Source: UBA4844 sp050943255 (GTDB lineage Bacteria > Bacillota > Syntrophomonadia > Syntrophomonadales > Syntrophomonadaceae). From it: a DNA stretch of 8,006 nt. The notes under the pieces are model-generated. The model was not told the DNA's origin and searched no databases. It worked only from the letters and a program-made list of their open reading frames with translations. The DNA lies in NCBI GenBank assembly GCA_050943255.1, contig JBMNOV010000070.1, positions 1 through 8,006 on the forward strand, read 5' to 3'. Positions 1 through 6,901 of this stretch are shown here, piece after piece. A program made the position numbers and the translations under genes. Numbering within the stretch: the first letter of the stretch is position 1; every line of letters begins with the position of its first letter.

Positions 1-38
1 ATAATTCGGAATTTCTCATATCATAAGAAACTTGTATC

Positions 39-67
39 ATTAGATTTTGTTCAATGGTTAAGGTCAA
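39..67 (-). promoter_or_regulatory. Predicted sigma-A promoter reading out of the left edge
   Basis: Read on the minus strand, TTGACC (62-67) is followed after exactly 17 nt by TCTAAT (39-44). Each hexamer matches the vegetative consensus at five of six positions. Transcription would begin near position 32 and run left, so it probably serves a minus-strand gene whose start lies beyond position 1. It sits downstream of the kinase operon's terminator, which fits a new transcription unit starting here. The call rests on motif match alone; AT-rich DNA produces chance matches, but this spacing and score are good. Confidence 0.5.
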
Positions 68-71
68 TTAT

Positions 72-91
72 TTATTAACATTAATTAATAA
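72..91. repeat. AT-rich inverted repeat upstream of the left-edge promoter
   Basis: TTATTAA (72-78) and TTAATAA (85-91) form a perfect 7-bp inverted repeat with a 6-nt gap. It lies 5 bp upstream of the predicted -35 box at 62-67. It could be an operator or an UP-like AT-rich element for the leftward promoter, but being only A and T it may equally be chance. Confidence 0.3.
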
Positions 92-114
92 CAGGATTTA
101 GATTGATAAACGCT

Positions 115-139
115 AAAAACCTCATGAAACATTTGAGGT
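115..139 (-). terminator. Intrinsic terminator of the minus-strand kinase operon
   Basis: On the minus strand, ACCTCA (rc of 134-139) pairs with TGAGGT (rc of 119-124) around a 9-nt loop, and the stem runs straight into a short T tract ending at 115. It lies 57 nt past the stop codon of the REC-PAS-PAS kinase. A second CCTCAT on the minus strand (rc of 155-160) can pair with the same ATGAGG arm and make a longer alternative hairpin abutting the same T tract. The stem is short, so efficiency may be modest. Confidence 0.55.
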
Positions 140-196
140 ACAGTTTTTTATCTTATGAGGAATTTTAAAGACAAGGAAATGTAATTTTGCATTTGC

Positions 197-2092
197 CTAT
201 ACTGGAAAAATTACTCTAAAGGTTGTCCCAGCCGGACCAGTCTCCACCTCTATCCTAGCATTATGTCTTTGAGCAATACTATAGCATGCTGCCAAACCTA
301 ATCCTGCTCCATGATCTTTAGTAGTATAGAAGGGAGTTCCTATCTTCTTCAGCACCTCAGGACTAATGCCATGGCCTTGGTCTTTAATAGATAGTGTTAC
401 TTCATTATTATCATTATCAAAAAATGTTTTTATAGTTAAATAACCTCCCGGTAACATGGCTTCAAGGCCATTACGCACCAGGTTAAGAAGTAACTGGCGA
501 ATTTCCGCCTCATCTAGCATTACTTTGGGGATCTCCCCTAGTTCTAGTCTAATATTAATATCGTTTTTCATAGAATCAGCCTGTAGTAGGGGGAGAATAG
601 TGTCAATTTTTTGATTTAGATTTTCCAACTTTAATTGAATTGGCTTGTTTCTAGCCAGAGAAAGAAATTCGCTTATTATAGCATTAGACCGATCCAGTTC
701 TTCTATCATTAATTCAATATGCTCGTTTTCTTTATGAGGTCTATCCTCACTTTTAAAAAGTTGCAAGAAACCTTTAACTGTGGTCAAGGGATTACGTATT
801 TCGTGAGCAATACTCGCTGATATTTCACCTATTAGATTTAAACGGTCTAAACGCGCCATCTCGTTCTCATAGCTTTTTAATTTGGTAATATCATTAGCTA
901 TTTCTAATGTGCATTCTTCATTTTCCCAATTAATAATAGCCCCTGATAGCAATAAGACACCTATATTACCTGAGTCCATACGTACTTTTACTTCTCGGTT
1001 TATAACTAAACCTTTCTCCCTGATTTCCTCTATAAATCTATTATGTTCATTTATGTCTTCCCAAAGATTAATGTCATCTATGCTAAGCCCTATCAATTCT
1101 TGTTTACTGTAACCTGTGCCGGCCGCGAAAGCTTGATTCACTTCTTTAATTATGCGATTTTTAATTGATATTATAGCAATTGCGTGTGGGTTAATTTCAA
1201 AGACTTTGTAAAATAGTTCTTGCGATAAACGTAACTTCTCTTCTGCTTTTATATATTCGGTTATATCAATGGTTGAAGCGAGTATATACATATCTCCTTC
1301 AATGTTTAATATATTAGCTGTAATATTGGTAATAGCGATATCTCCCGATTTTTTTCGTAACCTAGCTTGGAAATTCTCCACATACCCAAATTTATAAATT
1401 TCGTTTAACATGTTCTGTCTCTCGGTTAAATCTACCCAAATGTCCGAAATATGTTTACCTATATACTCTTCTCGAGCGTAACCCGTTAATTCTATATGCT
1501 TTCTATTTACGTCAACAATTGTATTATCTTTTAAACTGGTAAAAGACATAGCTGTTTGATTATTATTGAAGGCTTTAAGAAATTTTTCTTGAGAGCAACG
1601 AAGAGCTATTTCCGTTTTCTTACGTAACTCTATTTCTTTTAATAATTCGTAATTTTTAATGGATAATTCACAGGTTCGCTCAGCAATCAAGATTTCTAAT
1701 TGTTCTTGATAACGAAATAAATTTACAAAACCTTCTATTTTATATTTAAGTGTTTCAGGATCAATCGGTTTGAATATGTAGTCAATTGCGCCTAAAGAAT
1801 AGCCTTTTCTTACTTGTTCAATCGCCTGGTAATTAGCAGTTATAAATATGATCGGTATATGTTTAGACTTCTCTCGTAAACGAATTAGTTTGGCAGTTTC
1901 ATATCCATTAATTCCAGGCATCTGAACATCTAACAAAATTACTGCAAAATTATCTTGTAGAAGCTTTTTTAAGGCCTCTTCACCAGAATTTGCAGTTACT
2001 ATTTGATAGAATGAAGATTCTAAGATTGCCTTAAGTGCCAGTAGATTCTCTTGGCGATCATCTACTACTAAAATTTTAATATTGCTTTCCAT
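197..2092 (-). CDS. REC-PAS-PAS sensor histidine kinase, cytoplasmic
   Basis: A 631-residue two-component protein with an N-terminal receiver and a C-terminal kinase. Receiver, about residues 5-122: acidic pair D11-D12, phosphoacceptor D55 in LLDVQMPG, T85 and K108. A helical linker (about 128-165) leads to PAS 1 (about 167-281) and PAS 2 (about 287-405), both resembling PAS-fold sensors; no ligand can be assigned. HisKA: H430 in the box IAHEIRNPL. ATPase domain: N-box N537 and N541, G1 DQGHG at 571-575, PFYTTK at 587-592, and G2 GAGLGL at 595-600. All residues needed for phosphotransfer are present. There are no membrane segments, so it senses internal signals or is driven through its receiver. 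It is the last gene of the operon, 10 nt after cheR. It lacks any DNA-binding output, so its partner regulator must be elsewhere. Domain calls are firm; the signal and target are unknown. Confidence 0.95.
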   Translation of the reverse strand: MESNIKILVVDDRQENLLALKAILESSFYQIVTANSGEEALKKLLQDNFAVILLDVQMPGINGYETAKLIRLREKSKHIPIIFITANYQAIEQVRKGYSLGAIDYIFKPIDPETLKYKIEGFVNLFRYQEQLEILIAERTCELSIKNYELLKEIELRKKTEIALRCSQEKFLKAFNNNQTAMSFTSLKDNTIVDVNRKHIELTGYAREEYIGKHISDIWVDLTERQNMLNEIYKFGYVENFQARLRKKSGDIAITNITANILNIEGDMYILASTIDITEYIKAEEKLRLSQELFYKVFEINPHAIAIISIKNRIIKEVNQAFAAGTGYSKQELIGLSIDDINLWEDINEHNRFIEEIREKGLVINREVKVRMDSGNIGVLLLSGAIINWENEECTLEIANDITKLKSYENEMARLDRLNLIGEISASIAHEIRNPLTTVKGFLQLFKSEDRPHKENEHIELMIEELDRSNAIISEFLSLARNKPIQLKLENLNQKIDTILPLLQADSMKNDINIRLELGEIPKVMLDEAEIRQLLLNLVRNGLEAMLPGGYLTIKTFFDNDNNEVTLSIKDQGHGISPEVLKKIGTPFYTTKDHGAGLGLAACYSIAQRHNARIEVETGPAGTTFRVIFPV

Positions 2093-2102
2093 TAATATTG
2101 GC

Positions 2103-2957
2103 TTAGCTCCTTTTCTGATATATCTTCTGTTCTGAATCTATAACATTATAGGAATTGGCGTAATTCATGTAACTTATAGTTTCTTTTTTCCCTAAAGCTA
2201 GAAAGGAATGGGGGCCGAGACTATTAAAAAATAATTCGTGCACCCGATTCTGTAAATTTTTGTTGAAATAAATCATTACGTTTCTACAAAAAATTACATT
2301 AAATTCGTTAATTGATCCATCTGTAACAAGATTATGCTGAGCAAAAACTATGTTTTTTTTCAAAAAGTTATGCAATACTGCATTTTCCCCCACTACCGTA
2401 TAATATTTAGAAAAAGAATTTTTTCCTCCTGCCTGTAGATAGTTTTGCGTATATAGTTTCATATCTTTTAAATGATAAAGGCCTCTTTTGGACTTTTCTA
2501 ATGCCTCACTATTAAAATCGGTTGCATAATAAATTGTCTTATGATCCAGACCTTCCTCATGAAAAAGAATTACCATAGAATATACTTCCTGACCAGTTGA
2601 GCACCCCGCATGCCATATACGTATTTGGGGTAATTCTCTAAGTACAGGTATAACCTTTTGCCTAAAAGCTATAAAAAAATCCGGATCCCTAAACATTTCT
2701 GTCACTTGAATTGAGAAGTCAGTTAGTAAGCGATTTAAACAAGCGGAATCATAAAATATCTTTTCCTGTAGTCCTGAAACTGTTTTAAGCCCTTCCGCTC
2801 TAATTCGATACCATATACGGCGGCGAATAGAGGAAAAAACATAATCACGAAAATCATAACCGTATAATTTATTTAGCCCTTCTAGCAGAAGTTCTATTTC
2901 AACCCGTTCTGTTGGATTAATATCGTTAATATCTTTTGAATGATATAAACCAGTCAT
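2103..2957 (-). CDS. cheR: CheR-type S-adenosylmethionine-dependent protein methyltransferase
   Basis: A 284-residue full-length member of the CheR family, which transfers methyl groups from S-adenosylmethionine to glutamate side chains of chemoreceptors. An N-terminal helical domain (about residues 14-80) precedes the catalytic fold. The family motif before it is QVTEMFRDPDFF (84-95). The SAM-binding loop is AGCSTGQE (117-124), followed by ATDFN (145-149), HNL (208-210) and the highly characteristic FCRNVMIYF (223-231), then LGKKE (255-259). The usual GEE of the SAM loop is GQE here, a mild change that need not abolish activity. The ATG at 2957 has a weak GGGTG site 7 nt upstream. The gene lies 24 nt after the hybrid kinase and 10 nt before the second kinase, so it belongs to their operon. 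No cheB, cheA, cheW or receptor gene is in the window, so its substrate is uncertain; a kinase-linked role is inferred. Confidence 0.92.
   Translation of the reverse strand: MTGLYHSKDINDINPTERVEIELLLEGLNKLYGYDFRDYVFSSIRRRIWYRIRAEGLKTVSGLQEKIFYDSACLNRLLTDFSIQVTEMFRDPDFFIAFRQKVIPVLRELPQIRIWHAGCSTGQEVYSMVILFHEEGLDHKTIYYATDFNSEALEKSKRGLYHLKDMKLYTQNYLQAGGKNSFSKYYTVVGENAVLHNFLKKNIVFAQHNLVTDGSINEFNVIFCRNVMIYFNKNLQNRVHELFFNSLGPHSFLALGKKETISYMNYANSYNVIDSEQKIYQKRS
2107..2114 (-). promoter_or_regulatory. Ribosome binding site of the REC-PAS-PAS kinase, inside cheR
   Basis: AAAAGGAG on the minus strand lies within the last codons of cheR and 14 nt from the ATG at 2092. The spacing is longer than the usual 5-10 nt. 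With the cheR stop codon between the site and the start, translational coupling to cheR is likely. No closer in-frame start codon improves the spacing. Confidence 0.6.
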
Positions 2958-2981
2958 ATATTATTACACCCAGATCTATTA

Positions 2982-5717
2982 TTAATAAAGCCAAACCCTA
3001 ATAAGGGAGATTAACTGCTCGATTTCAATTGGTTTACTAATATAATCAGATGCCCCTGCCTGCAGGCATTTTTCTCGGTCATCTTTCATTGCTTTAGCAG
3101 TAACTGCTATAATAGGCAGTTCAGAGAACTGTTCCATATTTCTAATCGCCTTAATTGCATCATAACCATCAATTTCAGGCATCATCATATCCATTAATAC
3201 TAATTCTGTATCAGGGTTTTGCTGCAATTTTTCAATTGCTTGTTGTCCATTTTCAGCAAACTTAACATCCATATCCAGTTTTTCTAAAACTGCCGTAATT
3301 GCAAAGATATTACGCATATCATCATCTACTAAAAGCACCTTTCGACCATTTAATTGTTCGTCTTTAATATTGGAAACAGACTGGAATTTTTCAATATTAT
3401 AATTAAATGAATCATCCTGAATTGCCTGATCAGTTGTTTCCGCTTTTTTTCCAACATCCATTAGCAAATTGTTAATATTATCGTTCAATATTTCTCTTTC
3501 TATCTCATATTCAGGGAGATAAATAGTAAATTTACTGCCTTGTCCTTCTACACTATCTACTTCAATAAATCCTCCTAATAAGCTGGTAAGCTGTTTGCAG
3601 ATCGAGAGACCTAACCCTGTACCTCCATATTTTCTACTAGTTGTACCATCTGCCTGTTGGAAAGCCTCAAAAATCAATTCTTGCTTTTCTTTAGGTATTC
3701 CGATTCCAGTATCAGTAACTGAGAATGCCAATGAAGTACCCATTTTAAATGTAGGATATATATGAAGCTCTACATATCCTTGTTGGGTAAATTTAAAAGC
3801 ATTACTAAGTAAATTTTTTAAAATATTCTTTAAATGGTAATTGTCTGTACAAAAGGTTGTCGGTACTTGAGAATCAATCAGAATTCTAAAACCAATTCCC
3901 TTTTGCAGCGCAACCGGATTAAATTGTCTTTCAATAGCCACTTTAAGTTCCCCTAAATTAATACAATCTGGCTTTACAGTAGACTTTCCTGATTCTATCT
4001 TAGATAGGTCTAGAATACCATTGATTAGTTCTAATAAATCATTACCCGAAGAAACAATTGTTTCAGCATATTCAACTTGTTTGGGAGTTAAATTTTCTTC
4101 TTTATTTTCAGCTAATATTTTAGCTAATATTAGTAAGCTGTTTAAGGGAGTTCGTAATTCGTGTGACATGTTAGATAGAAACTCTGTTTTATACTTAGCA
4201 CTAAGAGCCAGCTGATAAGCCTGCTCTTCCAAAGCTGACTTAGTCGCCAATAGTTCGCGGGTTCTTTCTTCGGAATCCTTGTATTGCTCTTCTAGTTTTT
4301 CATTAGAGGTCATTAATTCTTCCTGTTGAATTTGCAACTCTTCAGATTGGCTTTGTAATTCTTCGGTTAGAGTTTGTGATTCAACTAATAAATTCTGAAC
4401 CTGTAGGTGATTAGATATTCTGTTAAGTGCAATACCGATATCCTTTCCTATCTTTTCTAGAAGTATCTTTTCTATTGGGCTGAATTCTGCAAGTGAAGCC
4501 AACTCGATAACAGCAATTATACTTTCTTCAAACTCTATGGGCATTATATGAATATAACGAGGAGGGGCTGACCCTAAACCAGATGTGATGTGAATATATT
4601 CTTCCGGAATATTCGTAAGTTGCAGCGTTTTCTTTTCCAGAAAACACTGTCCTACTAACCCTTCACCCGGATATACAATTTTTACCTTGTCGGAATAATT
4701 TTCCCCGGCATAGGAAGCTATTCCTATTAATTGTTGTGTATCATCTTCAGTCTTTAATATATAAAAAATCCCGAAACTTGCATCTAAAGTCATACAGAGA
4801 CGGCTTATTAATGATCTTGTAAAACTTTCATAGTCCTCTATTCCTTGGAAAAGTGCAGTGATATCCGCAATTTCAGAATTAAGCCATGCATTTTCTCTTA
4901 GAGCAAGAGTAGCGACTTTCTCATTATGAGCATGTTCTTCCAGGGAAGTGGCCATTATATTAAAAACATTACAAATCTCTCCAATCTCATCATTAGTTCT
5001 TACCTTTATCCGCGGAAGATTGCTATTATCTTCATATGCTGCTATCTCAGACATAGCAGCACTTACCTGTTTAAGATCATGGGTTACACTTCTTATTATC
5101 AATACCATGATTATAATTCCTAGACCTACACTAAAACCCGCAGCAATAACAAAGATAATTAGGCTACGATATAAAGAATCCATTGAATTATTCAGGGCAT
5201 TATTCATCTTTTTTTCTTCATAATATTTCAATTCACCATCGACTAGACTGCTTAGTTCATACCTTGGATTAGGATTATTAATTATTAATTCTCGGGCTTG
5301 TTCTAACTTATTATCTTGAGCTAAATCAATAACATGTTGAATATAATTAAGATATTTGTCAAAAGCGATTCTGATATTAGATGCTAAATGCAGTTCCTCA
5401 TTATCATCAGCAATAAACTCTAATTCACTTAGTAATATATAAATATCGGCTTTTGATTGATTTATTGCATCGATATATGGCTTACGTCTGATATTTCTAT
5501 CTCCCTCTATTAGTACAAGTTCCCTGATATTTCTGTCGCAGGTAGCCGTGTCATTGGCAATTTCAGCCGATATTTGTACTTTCTTATAGTTATTATTTAC
5601 AATTAAATCCATTACATTATTGAGTTCCCTAAGCTGAATCATACTAATGGTTAACATAATAACAAATATTAACATAATAGCGGTGAATCCTAAGAAAAGG
5701 CGGATTTTAAGTTTCAA
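2982..5717 (-). CDS. Membrane hybrid histidine kinase (4HB-HAMP-GAF-HisKA-HATPase-REC)
   Basis: Counting from the TTG start chosen here, a 911-residue protein. Membrane segments at about 7-28 and 185-209 flank an extracytoplasmic helical region that resembles the four-helix-bundle sensor of chemoreceptors. HAMP follows (about 210-261), then GAF (about 285-435) and a long coiled coil (about 445-505) with EEL repeated every seven residues (452, 459, 466). HisKA carries H519 in SNMSHELRTP. The ATPase domain shows N639 (N-box), DTGIGI from 669, and GGTGLGL at 698-704. After a linker of about 50 residues, a receiver has acidic D798-D800, phosphoacceptor D843 in LMDMMMPE, T873 and K895. All catalytic residues are intact. 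There is no HPt domain, so onward transfer from D843 would need a separate protein, or the receiver acts as an internal brake. First gene of the kinase-cheR-kinase operon. An upstream ATG at 5735 would add six residues but has no ribosome binding site. Confidence 0.94.
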   Translation of the reverse strand: MKLKIRLFLGFTAIMLIFVIMLTISMIQLRELNNVMDLIVNNNYKKVQISAEIANDTATCDRNIRELVLIEGDRNIRRKPYIDAINQSKADIYILLSELEFIADDNEELHLASNIRIAFDKYLNYIQHVIDLAQDNKLEQARELIINNPNPRYELSSLVDGELKYYEEKKMNNALNNSMDSLYRSLIIFVIAAGFSVGLGIIIMVLIIRSVTHDLKQVSAAMSEIAAYEDNSNLPRIKVRTNDEIGEICNVFNIMATSLEEHAHNEKVATLALRENAWLNSEIADITALFQGIEDYESFTRSLISRLCMTLDASFGIFYILKTEDDTQQLIGIASYAGENYSDKVKIVYPGEGLVGQCFLEKKTLQLTNIPEEYIHITSGLGSAPPRYIHIMPIEFEESIIAVIELASLAEFSPIEKILLEKIGKDIGIALNRISNHLQVQNLLVESQTLTEELQSQSEELQIQQEELMTSNEKLEEQYKDSEERTRELLATKSALEEQAYQLALSAKYKTEFLSNMSHELRTPLNSLLILAKILAENKEENLTPKQVEYAETIVSSGNDLLELINGILDLSKIESGKSTVKPDCINLGELKVAIERQFNPVALQKGIGFRILIDSQVPTTFCTDNYHLKNILKNLLSNAFKFTQQGYVELHIYPTFKMGTSLAFSVTDTGIGIPKEKQELIFEAFQQADGTTSRKYGGTGLGLSICKQLTSLLGGFIEVDSVEGQGSKFTIYLPEYEIEREILNDNINNLLMDVGKKAETTDQAIQDDSFNYNIEKFQSVSNIKDEQLNGRKVLLVDDDMRNIFAITAVLEKLDMDVKFAENGQQAIEKLQQNPDTELVLMDMMMPEIDGYDAIKAIRNMEQFSELPIIAVTAKAMKDDREKCLQAGASDYISKPIEIEQLISLIRVWLY

Positions 5718-5725
5718 AAAAAGTA

Positions 5726-5732
5726 CTCCTTT
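5726..5732 (-). promoter_or_regulatory. Ribosome binding site that fixes a TTG start for the hybrid kinase
   Basis: AAAGGAG on the minus strand ends 8 nt before a TTG at 5717-5715, ideal spacing. The same bases would encode residues 2-4 if the ATG at 5735 were used, and that ATG has no purine-rich site at the right distance. Translation from TTG still leaves lysine-rich residues ahead of the first membrane helix. Confidence 0.65.
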
Positions 5733-5779
5733 CATTAATAAACCACTATTTTATACATAAAATACACCTAACATAGAAA

Positions 5780-5807
5780 TTTTTACATATTATTCTAGGG
5801 TAGTCAA
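5780..5807 (-). promoter_or_regulatory. Possible promoter of the kinase-cheR-kinase operon
   Basis: In the 123-nt gap between the reductase gene and the hybrid kinase, the minus strand reads TTGACT (5802-5807), 16 nt, then TAAAAA (5780-5785). The -35 is good and the -10 is mediocre. An overlapping alternative uses TTGGAA further upstream with AATAAT as -10. I see no convincing terminator after the reductase gene, so read-through from it is also possible. Confidence 0.35.
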
Positions 5808-5858
5808 TGTATTTCCAAATAGATTACTTTTGCATAACCAATAAAATGGCTTTAGGCT

Positions 5859-6800
5859 TTAAATATAACCGTCTCTTTGCACTTTTGAGCCAGAGTTATT
5901 TAATTTTTGAATAATCATTTCATAAGTTGGTACCGGTACATTGTACCGTCTACCCAAACGCATTACTTCAAATATAAGACCGTCAATTTCCGAATCTTTA
6001 CCCTGCTTTAGATCACGTTGCATGGAGGTAGAAGCAGTTGGCAAGAGATTATCCAAGATCTTTAAATTGGCCTCTACAATATCTGTAGAAAAGTGTATGC
6101 CCATAGCTTTAGCTAGGGCTAAAATCTCTCGCGTGAGCGCTATAAAAGTATCCCTTGCTTCTCCCTCTTGCTGAGCGGCTTTGGCATCAATATCATAATA
6201 CGCGCCGCATGCAGCCATGGGAGAAATATAGGCGAATTTTTGCAGTGCGTCTCTCTCGATATTATCGGAAACAATAGCTTTAATATTGCTATCTTTCAAA
6301 TCAATAGCCACCTGTTCAAGCACGGGATTATATTTCTGGTTTTTCCTAGGACCATATACTATACGGAAAATATTGCCCTTCTGCAGAATTATACCGGGCT
6401 CTTTAATTTCCGCCGCTATATAAATACATCCATCTGTTACATAAAGATTTGGCAAACGTTCTTGCATCTTTCTGCCGGTGCCATAGATATTTAGTATTGG
6501 AATAACGATGGTATCTTTATGAGCCACTTTTTTAATAAAAGGAATGGTTTCTGGTAAGGAATAGCCTTTAACACACTGGAAAATAACATCTGGCTGTTCC
6601 TTATAGTGTTCCATATCACAGGCCTTAATGGGGCTTATAATATAATTCCCTTTAAGAGTTGTCTCCATTTTTAGACCGTTCGTTTGCATCGCCTCAAGGT
6701 GTTTCCCCCTAGCAATCAAAGTAACATCTTTACCTGCTTTGGTCATAAATGCGCCGATGCTTCCGCCGGTACCGCCGGCTCCAATTATCAAGTACTTCAT
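5859..6800 (-). CDS. panE: Ketopantoate reductase family protein (ApbA/PanE-like)
   Basis: A 313-residue NADPH-dependent 2-ketoacid reductase; the classic member reduces 2-dehydropantoate to pantoate in coenzyme A synthesis. Numbered from the ATG at 6800: Rossmann loop GAGGTGG at 7-13; R31, placed after the second strand where the family contacts the NADP phosphate; K78 in VKGY; N104; K188 in QKF as the probable catalytic lysine; and the C-terminal signature SMQRDL (259-264) followed by SEID with the acidic E271. Length is normal. The segment after K188 (FAYISPMAACGAY) differs from the asparagine-containing stretch of the Escherichia coli enzyme, so this may be a side branch acting on another 2-ketoacid. 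No panB or panC is adjacent, so a pantothenate role is not supported by context. Start: an upstream in-frame ATG at 6830 lacks a site, whereas 6800 has GGAGG 8 nt before it and begins directly with the Rossmann strand MKYLIIGAGG. Confidence 0.85.
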   Translation of the reverse strand: MKYLIIGAGGTGGSIGAFMTKAGKDVTLIARGKHLEAMQTNGLKMETTLKGNYIISPIKACDMEHYKEQPDVIFQCVKGYSLPETIPFIKKVAHKDTIVIPILNIYGTGRKMQERLPNLYVTDGCIYIAAEIKEPGIILQKGNIFRIVYGPRKNQKYNPVLEQVAIDLKDSNIKAIVSDNIERDALQKFAYISPMAACGAYYDIDAKAAQQEGEARDTFIALTREILALAKAMGIHFSTDIVEANLKILDNLLPTASTSMQRDLKQGKDSEIDGLIFEVMRLGRRYNVPVPTYEMIIQKLNNSGSKVQRDGYI

Positions 6801-6808
6801 GGTTTTAT

Positions 6809-6813
6809 CCTCC
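6809..6813 (-). promoter_or_regulatory. Ribosome binding site that fixes the reductase start at 6800
   Basis: A perfect GGAGG on the minus strand stands 8 nt before the ATG at 6800. It lies inside the ten-codon extension that would result from starting at 6830, so the extension is most likely untranslated leader. Confidence 0.8.
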
Positions 6814-6871
6814 AAAACAGAATAATGCATCTTTTAATTTTAACATGGTTCAAAGTTTACTAGTTCTGTCC

Positions 6872-6901
6872 ATTATATAATTTCCCGGTTCAATTTGTCT
6901 C
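6872..6901 (-). promoter_or_regulatory. Predicted promoter of the ketopantoate reductase-like gene
   Basis: A consensus TATAAT (6872-6877, minus strand) is preceded after 18 nt by GAGACA (6896-6901), which matches the last four bases of TTGACA. Transcription would start near 6865, leaving a leader of about 65 nt before the ATG at 6800. The -10 is strong and the -35 moderate. Confidence 0.45.

Noticed and set aside
882..1112. Plus-strand open frame of 76 codons inside the REC-PAS-PAS kinase
   Set aside because: Antisense to a well-conserved kinase region; no recognisable domain and no convincing start signal. A shadow frame.
4100..4135. AGCTAATATT-like tandem repeat as a regulatory or mobile-element repeat
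   Set aside because: It encodes the repeated ILA of the HisKA second helix in the hybrid kinase and is explained by the protein sequence.
4021..5223. Three plus-strand open frames (4021-4215, 4926-5123, 4948-5223) inside the hybrid kinase
   Set aside because: They are antisense to HisKA, HAMP and membrane segments of a clear gene; two overlap each other and none resembles a protein family.
5820..5858. Terminator between the reductase and the hybrid kinase
   Set aside because: Only a 5-bp stem with a G-T pair can be drawn on the minus strand and no T tract follows it.
5941..6494. Two plus-strand open frames (5941-6174, 6168-6494) inside the reductase gene
   Set aside because: Complement of conserved PanE-family coding sequence; no domain or supporting ribosome binding site.
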